From positions 558,001-622,000 of the forward strand of contig JASCPE010000002.1 in assembly GCA_029959865.1 (NCBI GenBank): a stretch of 64,000 bases of DNA. The letters are read 5' to 3'. The position numbers and the translations under genes were made by a program. Below, piece by piece: positions 57,172 through 64,000 of this stretch. The stretch's first letter is position 1, and the number at the start of each line of letters is the position of its first letter. The notes under the pieces were generated by a model. The model did no database searches. It was not told where the DNA came from and worked only from the letters and a program-made list of their open reading frames with translations. The stretch comes from Microbacteriaceae bacterium PS02070. GTDB taxonomy: Bacteria; Actinomycetota; Actinomycetes; Actinomycetales; Microbacteriaceae.

Positions 57172-58191
57172 ATGGAACAGCTCAAAGTCATCGGCACCGA
57201 AGACGACGTGCTCGTCCTCGCGACCGAATCCGGCGAACGCTTCGCGCTCACCGTTGACGACACGCTGCGTTCGTACGTGCGCCGGCCCGCTCGCGAGCAG
57301 GAGCCGCGCAGCGTTCGCGCGAACCCGCGGGAGATTCAGTCGCACATTCGCGCGGGGCTTTCCGCCGAGGACGTCGCCAGCCTCTTGGAGATCCGCGTCG
57401 AGGATGTCGAGCGGTTCGAGGGGCCCGTTCTCGCAGAGCGCGAGTACATCGTCGGCCAGGCACTCGCCGTCCCGGTCCTGCTCGGTACCGAACTCGACCC
57501 GGCCGCCCAGCCCACGTTCGGGCAGGCAGTACGTTCTAAGCTCTCCGACGCATCGGCGACCGACGAGCGATGGACGAGCTGGAAAGAGCCGACCGGATGG
57601 ATCGTCAAGCTGGAGTTCACCTCGCACGACGTCGCGCACGATGCCCGCTGGGTGTTTGACCCGCGTCGGTCGACCCTGTCGCCGCAGAACTCCGACGCCG
57701 TACAGCTCTCCCGTCAGGGCTCCTTGCCGGACGGTCTGATCCCGCGTCTGCGTGCGCTGGATAACGCTCCGAAGGATTCGTCGCACTTCGACGCCGCGGT
57801 CTTCGGCGCTCACGTGGAGCCCGAGGCGGACATCGAGGCGCCAGCGGTTCCACAGCAGGCATCCTCTGGCGTACAGGACGCCGCCATCAAGCGCGCGCCG
57901 GAACGGCACGAACCGCCCGCTGAGACGGCAGACCTCCTGGAGGCGCTGCGTCGCCGTCGCGGCCAGCGCGAGCCGATGCCGACGGAGGCGACGGCGCCCG
58001 CACACGCGCCTGTTGCACTGTTCGATGCACTCGAGCCGGGCTATGAGGACACCGCGCCGGTCGATGACGCCGATGCGCCCACCGAACCCGAAGCGCCGCA
58101 GGCCCCCGCGGAGTCCAGCAAGCGCAAGGGCCGCCCGTCGATGCCGTCCTGGGACGAGATCGTCTTCGGCGCGCGCACCGAAGACGCTTGA
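57172..58191 (+). CDS. sepH: Septation protein SepH
   Basis: SepH (339 residues, formerly DUF3071) binds FtsZ and promotes Z-ring assembly in actinobacteria. The N-terminal domain has the DUF3071 start MEQLKVIGTEDDVLVLATE and a helix-turn-helix (about 58-85, IQSHIRAGLSAEDVASLLEI). A long disordered acidic linker ends in the conserved C-terminal motif RPSMPSWDEIVFG. ATG 57172 with GGAGGGTG upstream. Its stop is 1 bp from the stop of the convergent phosphodiesterase gene. Confidence 0.94.
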   Translation: MEQLKVIGTEDDVLVLATESGERFALTVDDTLRSYVRRPAREQEPRSVRANPREIQSHIRAGLSAEDVASLLEIRVEDVERFEGPVLAEREYIVGQALAVPVLLGTELDPAAQPTFGQAVRSKLSDASATDERWTSWKEPTGWIVKLEFTSHDVAHDARWVFDPRRSTLSPQNSDAVQLSRQGSLPDGLIPRLRALDNAPKDSSHFDAAVFGAHVEPEADIEAPAVPQQASSGVQDAAIKRAPERHEPPAETADLLEALRRRRGQREPMPTEATAPAHAPVALFDALEPGYEDTAPVDDADAPTEPEAPQAPAESSKRKGRPSMPSWDEIVFGARTEDA

Positions 58192-58192
58192 G

Positions 58193-59326
58193 TCACGAGC
58201 GGCGGTAGCCGCCGAGCCTGATCAGCGGGACGATCCGCTCCTCGTCGGTCAGCGAGCCGTGTTGCCCCACCATCTTCTGCGGCGTCTTGTCCTCGAGGCG
58301 GTCGTCGTAGTAGGCAACGCGGGACCGTGCTGCGACGAGCACGTCCCCGATGCGCGCACGCACCTCCGGGTGCACAACGCCGAAGAGCCCAGCGCTGATG
58401 GCCTCATCCCTGCTGAGGACCCATGAGCGTCGTGATTCGCTCTCACGCCAGCGCCGCAGAACCTCGGACTCCGCGCCGGGCTCGGCGTACAGGTGGAGCG
58501 TTCGCGGTTCCCCGCCGATCAACCGCACGCCGTCGAGCAGCGGGTCTCCCGTGCCGAGGAGGAGGTGCTCGGTGTGGCACACGTCGACCATGCCGTGGTC
58601 CGCGGTGACGAGAATGCCCGTGTCCGCGCCGGCCGCCGCCTCGAGGTGACGCGCCGCGGCGTCGACGTCTTCGAGGGCATCTGACCACGCGTCGGAGGCG
58701 CTCCCCCGGCCGTGACCGGTCTGATCGAGCTCGGGTGCGTAGAGGTAGACGAGAGCGCCGGTGTGCGCGCGCGCGAGCTCGGCCGCCCGGTCCACACGCT
58801 CGGCGAGCGTCGCCCCCGCCACGAACTCGGCGCCCCGGTGAATCGCCTCGGTGAAGCCGCTCCCCCGGTATCCCTCTCGCGACACGACAAATGTGGGGCG
58901 TCCGGCGCGGGATTCCCGCACGAAGAGCGGTTCGCTGCGCTGCCAGGTGTACGGGTCGAGACCGTCGCGCTCCCACCCGTGGAGCTGGTTCGCGATCACG
59001 TCGGTGCCAGGGATACGGGCGCTGTAGCCCACGATGCCGTGTGTGCCAGCGGGCTCGCCTGTCATCAGGCTCGTGAGTGCTGTGGCCGTCGTCGAGGGAA
59101 AGACCGTGCGGACCGTATCCCGCTGGCCCATCGCGTCTGTGAGAAAACGGGCGTGCCCGGAACGCGCGTGGAGGTTGGATTTGCCGAGGCCGTCCACGAG
59201 GAACACGATTGCGGAGCGCACGGAACGCAGATCACCGGTGGCGTCGCCGAGCGAGTCGAGCACACGTGGCACGACACGGGTGAGGCTCCGAGCCGCGGGC
59301 GGCTCCGCCGGTAGGCTGAGGGACAT
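58193..59326 (-). CDS. Type I phosphodiesterase / nucleotide pyrophosphatase-like protein
   Basis: A 377-residue alkaline-phosphatase-superfamily enzyme. The metal-binding Asp is in FLVDGLG, the nucleophile Thr in [11 protein letters not shown], and further metal ligands in [11 protein letters not shown] and [10 protein letters not shown]. It is the usual neighbour of sepH and parC in actinobacteria. No signal peptide, so probably cytoplasmic. Substrate unknown. ATG 59326 has GGGAG upstream; it diverges from parC across a 62-bp gap. Confidence 0.9.
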   Translation of the reverse strand: MSLSLPAEPPAARSLTRVVPRVLDSLGDATGDLRSVRSAIVFLVDGLGKSNLHARSGHARFLTDAMGQRDTVRTVFPSTTATALTSLMTGEPAGTHGIVGYSARIPGTDVIANQLHGWERDGLDPYTWQRSEPLFVRESRAGRPTFVVSREGYRGSGFTEAIHRGAEFVAGATLAERVDRAAELARAHTGALVYLYAPELDQTGHGRGSASDAWSDALEDVDAAARHLEAAAGADTGILVTADHGMVDVCHTEHLLLGTGDPLLDGVRLIGGEPRTLHLYAEPGAESEVLRRWRESESRRSWVLSRDEAISAGLFGVVHPEVRARIGDVLVAARSRVAYYDDRLEDKTPQKMVGQHGSLTDEERIVPLIRLGGYRRS

Positions 59327-59388
59327 CCGGGACAGTCTCCCACACCCGCCGAATCCGTACCGTCACCCGAGGATTTCCTTCACTCCGC

Positions 59389-61851
59389 ATGGCCGCGCGC
59401 AACACCACCCCGCCCACGGGCGAAGAACGCATCGAGGATATCGACGTCTCCGCAGAGATGCAGGGTTCCTTCCTCGAGTACGCCTACTCGGTTATCTATT
59501 CCCGCGCGCTTCCGGACGCACGCGATGGACTCAAGCCCGTGCAGCGCCGCATCGTCTACCAGATGTCCGAAATGGGACTGCGCCCCGATCGCGGGCACGT
59601 CAAGAGCGCCCGCGTCGTGGGCGAGGTGATGGGTAAGCTCCACCCGCACGGCGACAGTGCCATCTACGACGCTCTGGTGAGGCTTGCGCAGCCGTTCTCG
59701 ATGCGTCTCGCGCTCGTCGATGGGCACGGAAACTTCGGTTCGCTCGATGACGGGCCCGCGGCGTCTCGATACACCGAGGCGCGTCTCGCGCCGGCGGCGA
59801 TGGCGATGACGGAGGGTCTCGGCGAAGATGTCGTCGATTTCGTCCCGAACTACGACAACCAGTTCCAGCAGCCAGATGTGCTGCCCGCCGCCTATCCGAA
59901 CCTCCTCGTCAATGGGGCGAGCGGCATCGCGGTGGGCATGGCCACGAACATGGCGCCGCACAACCTGAACGAAGTGGTGGCTGCCGCGACGCACCTCCTG
60001 GAGCACCCTCGAGCGACGCTCGATGAGCTCATGACGTTCGTGCCCGGTCCGGACCTGCCCTCCGGTGGCGTCATCGTCGGCCTGGAGGGCGTGCGTGACG
60101 CGTATGCCACCGGCCGCGGATCATTCAAGACGCGCGCGCGGGTGAGCATCGAGAGCGTCGGACCACGGCGGACGGGAATCGTCGTAACCGAGCTTCCGTA
60201 TCTCGTCGGTCCCGAACGCATCATCGAGAAGATCAAGGACGCGGTCCAGTCAAAGAAGCTCCAGGGCATCTCCGATGTTCAGGACTTCACCGACCGGAAG
60301 AACGGGCTGCGGCTTGTCATCACGATCAAGACGGGTTTTGACCCGCAAGCGGTCCTGGAGCGGCTGTACCGGCTGACGCCGCTGGAAGACTCCTTCTCCA
60401 TCAACAACGTGGCCCTCGTGGAGGGCAAGCCGCGCACGCTCGGCCTCAAGGAGATGCTGGAGGTCTACCTCGGCCACCGCGTTTCGGTGGTCACACGACG
60501 GACGCGGTATCGCCTCGAGCGGCGGCGCGAGCGCCTCCACCTCGTGGAGGGTCTGCTCATCGCGATCCTCGATATTGACGAGGTCATTCAGGTCATTCGT
60601 TCCTCGGACGACAGTGAGACCGCTCGTGCCCGCCTCATGCAGGTCTTCGATCTCTCGCAGGTGCAGGCGGAGTACATCCTCGAGCTGCGGCTTCGCCGAC
60701 TCACCAGGTTCTCCCGGATCGAGCTGGAGAACGAGCGCGACGAGCTGAAGAAGGAGATCGCGGAACTCGAGGAGCTGTTGGGCTCTGACGCGCTGCTGCG
60801 CGCTCAGGTGGCGCGAGAGCTCGACGCCGTCGCCGATCAGCTCGGGACGCCGCGTCGCACTCTGTTGACGAATGCCGCACCGGCGGCGCCCCGCAGCTCC
60901 GGAGCTGCGGCTGCTCCCGCGTCGTTGGAGATCGCGGACACGCCGTGCCGGGTTGTGCTGTCGGCGTCCGGGCGCATGCTGCGCATCGAACTGTCAGGCG
61001 AAGAAGGCGGCGGGGTGGTTGCGCCGACGCGTCGAGCCAAGCACGACGCCGTACGCGCGGAGGTGGACACCACCACCCGCGGAGATGTTGTCGCAGTGAC
61101 CTCAGCTGGCCGTGGCATTCGCTTCTCCCCTGTCGATCTGCCCTCCGTTCCGGGCAATGCGGTCCAGTTGGCGGCGGGCACACGTGCCGATCAGTATCTT
61201 GCGCTGGAGAAGGGCGAGAAGCTCGTCTCGCTCGTCTCCCTCAGCGATGACGCTCCGATCGCTCTCGGCACCGCGCAGGGCGTCGTGAAGCGCGTCACGA
61301 CCGGAGACCTCGCCGGAAAGACCGACGCTCCGCTCATCACGCTCAAGCCCGGCGACCGGGTCGTAGGCGCGGCGGCGGCGGGGGATGCGGACGAACTCGT
61401 CTTCATCTCCTCGGACGCTCAGTTGCTGCACTTCCCCGCATCCGCCGTGCGTCCGCAGGGCCGCGCGGCATCGGGGATGGCCGGGATGCGCTTGACAGCG
61501 GGAATCGAGGCCGTCTGGTTCGGTGTCGTCCCTGCGGGCACCCAGGACGCGGTCGTCGTGACCGTCGCCGCGGCGAGTGAAACGCTCGCCGGCGCCGACT
61601 CCGGCTCGGTCAAGGTGACGCCATTCTCCGAGTACCCGGCTAAGGGACGCGGCACCGGCGGGGTGCGCGCGCACCGTTTTGTGCGCGGCGAGGACACCCT
61701 CCGCCTCGCCTGGGCGGGCGCCTCCCCCGCTCGCGCGGTCGGATCCGACGGCGCGGCTCGCACTCTTCCCGACGCCGTCGGCAAGCGCGACGGCTCCGGC
61801 GTCTCCCCCGACGCCGTCATCGGCTTCCTCGGCTCCCCCCTCGGGGTCTGA
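59389..61851 (+). CDS. parC: DNA topoisomerase IV subunit A
   Basis: A type IIA topoisomerase A subunit (820 residues) that unlinks daughter chromosomes. The catalytic tyrosine is Tyr128 next to Arg127 ([10 protein letters not shown]). The quinolone-resistance region has the sensitive-type residues Ser90 and Asp94 ([10 protein letters not shown]). The C-terminal beta-pinwheel lacks the GyrA box in full form, although KGRGTGG near 746 is a weak remnant, so I favour ParC over GyrA. The partner parE lies convergent, 183 bp on. Confidence 0.9.
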   Translation: MAARNTTPPTGEERIEDIDVSAEMQGSFLEYAYSVIYSRALPDARDGLKPVQRRIVYQMSEMGLRPDRGHVKSARVVGEVMGKLHPHGDSAIYDALVRLAQPFSMRLALVDGHGNFGSLDDGPAASRYTEARLAPAAMAMTEGLGEDVVDFVPNYDNQFQQPDVLPAAYPNLLVNGASGIAVGMATNMAPHNLNEVVAAATHLLEHPRATLDELMTFVPGPDLPSGGVIVGLEGVRDAYATGRGSFKTRARVSIESVGPRRTGIVVTELPYLVGPERIIEKIKDAVQSKKLQGISDVQDFTDRKNGLRLVITIKTGFDPQAVLERLYRLTPLEDSFSINNVALVEGKPRTLGLKEMLEVYLGHRVSVVTRRTRYRLERRRERLHLVEGLLIAILDIDEVIQVIRSSDDSETARARLMQVFDLSQVQAEYILELRLRRLTRFSRIELENERDELKKEIAELEELLGSDALLRAQVARELDAVADQLGTPRRTLLTNAAPAAPRSSGAAAAPASLEIADTPCRVVLSASGRMLRIELSGEEGGGVVAPTRRAKHDAVRAEVDTTTRGDVVAVTSAGRGIRFSPVDLPSVPGNAVQLAAGTRADQYLALEKGEKLVSLVSLSDDAPIALGTAQGVVKRVTTGDLAGKTDAPLITLKPGDRVVGAAAAGDADELVFISSDAQLLHFPASAVRPQGRAASGMAGMRLTAGIEAVWFGVVPAGTQDAVVVTVAAASETLAGADSGSVKVTPFSEYPAKGRGTGGVRAHRFVRGEDTLRLAWAGASPARAVGSDGAARTLPDAVGKRDGSGVSPDAVIGFLGSPLGV

Positions 61852-61896
61852 CCCAGGCCCCTCCCACTTCCTCGCGCGGCCCGCCCCTCGGCCCCA

Positions 61897-61963
61897 CGAG
61901 ACTGCACGCCCGTGTCGAAACAGCCGGCAATTGCTGCAGTCTCGACGTGGGTGTGCGGTCTCG
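61897..61963. repeat. Inverted-repeat element between parC and parE
   Basis: A perfect 10-nt inverted repeat CGAGACTGCA/TGCAGTCTCG (61897-61906, 61935-61944) with a 28-nt loop, and a second arm (61943-61963) matching the first at 17 of 21 positions in inverted order. It looks like a REP-type intergenic element; whether it recurs elsewhere cannot be told here. Confidence 0.5.
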
Positions 61964-62034
61964 CGGTCTCTGACTGCCGCGCCGGGAGGCGAGGAGGGGA
62001 CCGGCGCGGTGGAGAACGGCGGGGAGGGACGCGG

Positions 62035-64000
62035 TTAGGCGTCGATCTGCTCGCGGTCGAGGCGGCTGCCGGAATCGACGATGAACTCGCGGCGGGGGGC
62101 GACTTCGTTGCCCATCAGGAGCTCGAACACGCTCCCTGCGGACTCCGCATCGGAGAGTGTCACGCGGCGGAGCGTCCGGCCGTTGCGGTCCATGGTCGTC
62201 TCCGCGAGCTGATCGGCATCCATCTCACCGAGTCCCTTGTACCGCTGGATGGGTTCCTGCCAGCTCTTTCCCGCGCGGCGGAGCTTGGACAGCAGGGAGT
62301 TCAGCTCTTGCTCGCTGTAGGTATAGAGCGTCTCGTTGCCCTTCTTGCCGCCGTGTTTCACGATGACGCGATGCAGGGGTGGGACGGCGGCGAAGACACG
62401 GCCATCCTCGAGAAGGGGGCGCATGTATCGGAAGAAGAGAGTCAGAAGCAGGGTACGGATATGTGCGCCGTCGACGTCGGCATCGCTCATCAGAATCACC
62501 TTGCCGTAGCGCGCCTGCGCGAGGTCGAATGAGCGCCCGGAACCGGCACCGACCACCTGGATGATCGCGGCGCACTCGGCGTTGGAGAGCATGTCGCTGA
62601 TCGAGGCCTTCTGGACGTTGAGGATCTTTCCCCGGATGGGCAACAGCGCCTGATACTCACTGTTGCGCGCGAGCTTCGCGGTTCCGAGCGCTGAGTCTCC
62701 CTCGACGATGAACAGCTCCGAATCGGCCACATCGTTCGACCGGCAGTCCGCGAGCTTCGTCGGCAGCGATGACGACTCCAGGGCTGTCTTGCGTCGCTGA
62801 GTCTCCTTGTGAGCGCGCGCTGAGATGCGCGCCTTCATCTCCGAGACGACCTTGTCCAGCAGGGTCGTCGTCTGGGTCTTGTCTTCGCGCTTGCTCGATG
62901 CGAACCGAGCACCGAGTTCTGACCGGACAACCTTGGCGACGATCTGCCGTACTGCCGGGGTACCGAGGACCTCCTTGGTCTGACCCTCGAACTGCGGCTC
63001 CGGCAGGCTCACCGTGAGTGCTGCGGTGAGACCGGCCAGCACATCGTCCTTCTCGAGCTTGTCGTTCCCGACCTTGAGCTTGCGCGCGTTCTGTTCGACC
63101 TGGCCGCGGATGACCTTCAGGAGCTCCTGCTCAAAGCCCTGCTGGTGCGTGCCGCCTTTGGGCGTGGCGATGATGTTCACGAACGACCGGATCGTCGTGT
63201 CGTACCCATCCCCCCAGCGCAGCGCGATGTCGACGGTGCACTCGCGCTCCACCTCGGTGGGCACCATCGAGCCGTTGGGCTGAAGGACGGGAACAGTCTC
63301 CGTGAACGTGTCGGAGCCGGTGAGGCGCCAGATGTCCGTGAGCGGCTGGTCGGTCGCGAGGAACTCGACGAACTCGGCGATTCCGCCGTCGTAGCGATAG
63401 CTCGTCTCATCGACCTCGCCGTGACGCTCGTCTGTGATGACGAGCTCCAGCCCCGGAACGAGGAACGCCGTCTGACGTGCACGAGTGACGAGTTCGTCGA
63501 TCTGGAACGCCGCGTCCTTCGTGAAGATCTGCTTGTCGGCCCAGTAGCGGACGCGGCTTCCGGTGACACCGCGTGCCGCCTTGCCGACCTGTCGGAGCTC
63601 GCTCTTCTTCTCGAACGGGGTAAATGGCGCGTCCGGGCGAGGCTCGCCTGAGTCAGCGAAGATGCCGGGCTCGCCTCGGTGAAACGACATCGCCCAGGTC
63701 TTGCCGCCACGATCGACCTCGACATCGAGACGTTCCGAGAGCGCGTTGACGACGGATGCGCCGACCCCGTGCAGTCCGCCCGAGGCCGCGTAGGAACCGC
63801 CACCGAATTTTCCGCCGGCGTGCAGCTTTGTGAACACGACCTCCACGCCGGAAAGACCGGTACGCGGCTCGATGTCCACGGGGATGCCACGGCCGCGATC
63901 GCGCACCTCGACGGAACCGTCTTCGTGCAACACGATGTCGATCTTTGACCCATTGCCCTGCACGGCTTCGTCGACGGAATTGTCGATGACTTCCCACAGG
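62035..64000 (-). CDS. parE: DNA topoisomerase IV subunit B, N-terminal part beyond window edge
   Basis: The ATPase subunit of topoisomerase IV. About 655 codons are visible. At the window edge the frame reads LWEVIDNSVDEAVQGNG, the GHKL ATP-binding Glu/Asn region, so only the first 30-40 residues are missing. GGLHGVGASVVNALS is the ATP-lid motif, and the TOPRIM domain has VEGDSALG and SDADVDGAHI. It ends with the usual C-terminal IDSGSRLDREQID-like pattern (VDSGSRLDREQIDA). Convergent with parC. Confidence 0.95.
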   Translation of the reverse strand, partial: LWEVIDNSVDEAVQGNGSKIDIVLHEDGSVEVRDRGRGIPVDIEPRTGLSGVEVVFTKLHAGGKFGGGSYAASGGLHGVGASVVNALSERLDVEVDRGGKTWAMSFHRGEPGIFADSGEPRPDAPFTPFEKKSELRQVGKAARGVTGSRVRYWADKQIFTKDAAFQIDELVTRARQTAFLVPGLELVITDERHGEVDETSYRYDGGIAEFVEFLATDQPLTDIWRLTGSDTFTETVPVLQPNGSMVPTEVERECTVDIALRWGDGYDTTIRSFVNIIATPKGGTHQQGFEQELLKVIRGQVEQNARKLKVGNDKLEKDDVLAGLTAALTVSLPEPQFEGQTKEVLGTPAVRQIVAKVVRSELGARFASSKREDKTQTTTLLDKVVSEMKARISARAHKETQRRKTALESSSLPTKLADCRSNDVADSELFIVEGDSALGTAKLARNSEYQALLPIRGKILNVQKASISDMLSNAECAAIIQVVGAGSGRSFDLAQARYGKVILMSDADVDGAHIRTLLLTLFFRYMRPLLEDGRVFAAVPPLHRVIVKHGGKKGNETLYTYSEQELNSLLSKLRRAGKSWQEPIQRYKGLGEMDADQLAETTMDRNGRTLRRVTLSDAESAGSVFELLMGNEVAPRREFIVDSGSRLDREQIDA

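Overview
The window is a 64 kb piece of an actinobacterial chromosome (high-GC Gram-positive). The G+C content is high, GTG starts are frequent, and -10 boxes read TANNNT, often TAGGCT. Gene order matches the conserved actinobacterial core (rpsD-alaS-ruvX-mltG-aro-efp-nusB-pyr-car; thrS-HIT-yebC-ruvCAB-yajC-secDF-relA; DUF4193/DUF3093/dut/DUF3710/DUF3159/sepH/parC). Family content and order suggest Microbacteriaceae, probably Microbacterium; this is inference from gene order, not a database match. Nearly all of it is core metabolism and information processing. I see no prophage, insertion sequence, CRISPR array or integrated island.

Layout. 1-7.3 kb: de novo pyrimidine operon (pyrR, pyrB, pyrC, a PH-like membrane protein gene, carA, carB) read leftward and preceded by efp-nusB. 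The pyrR leader holds a candidate PyrR-binding hairpin that would hide the ribosome-binding site. 7.4-12 kb: shikimate pathway (aroE, aroC, aroK, aroB, aroQ) with a GNAT acetyltransferase gene inserted. 12-17.5 kb: mltG, ruvX, alaS, a small membrane protein, rpsD. 17.7-24.7 kb: a TPR-Nudix fusion, rarA, then rightward a membrane-anchored Ser/Thr/Pro-rich protein, a DUF349 protein and an AbiEi-like orphan whose 3' end overlaps relA. 24.7-31.1 kb: secF, secD, yajC, ruvB, ruvA, ruvC, yebC. 31.2-36.7 kb: pdxY, two lipoproteins, HIT hydrolase, thrS and a double-ACT protein. 36.8-37.3 kb: tRNA-Gly, -Cys and -Val as one leftward unit with a clear promoter and terminator, and a second, divergent tRNA-Val. 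37.4-45.7 kb: DoxX-like protein, APC permease, a lone PemK/MazF-type protein, ammonium transporter with two GlnR-like boxes, zapE, an alpha/beta hydrolase, DUF3000 and an RNase D-like nuclease. 45.8-54.2 kb: fatty-acid oxidation pair fadA-fadB, dxs, and acnA with a long palindromic operator candidate. 54.4-64 kb: dut-DUF3710-DUF3159, DUF3093, DUF4193, sepH, a phosphodiesterase, parC, and parE cut by the window edge.

How the parts work together. The left third supplies UMP and chorismate and carries translation factors. The middle handles Holliday-junction resolution, Sec export and the stringent response. The right third covers beta-oxidation, the TCA entry step aconitase, isoprenoid entry (dxs) and chromosome topology/septation. 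Many genes are joined by ATGA, GTGA or TGATG overlaps, implying translational coupling.

What stands out is mostly regulatory: the PyrR leader hairpin, a class of apparently leaderless promoters with 6-7 nt between the -10 box and the start codon, GlnR-like boxes before amt, a MarR-type palindrome before acnA, and shared-centre divergent promoters. Among proteins, the TPR-Nudix fusion and the orphan AbiEi-like and PemK-like genes are the least ordinary. I did not find a convincing undescribed multi-gene system.
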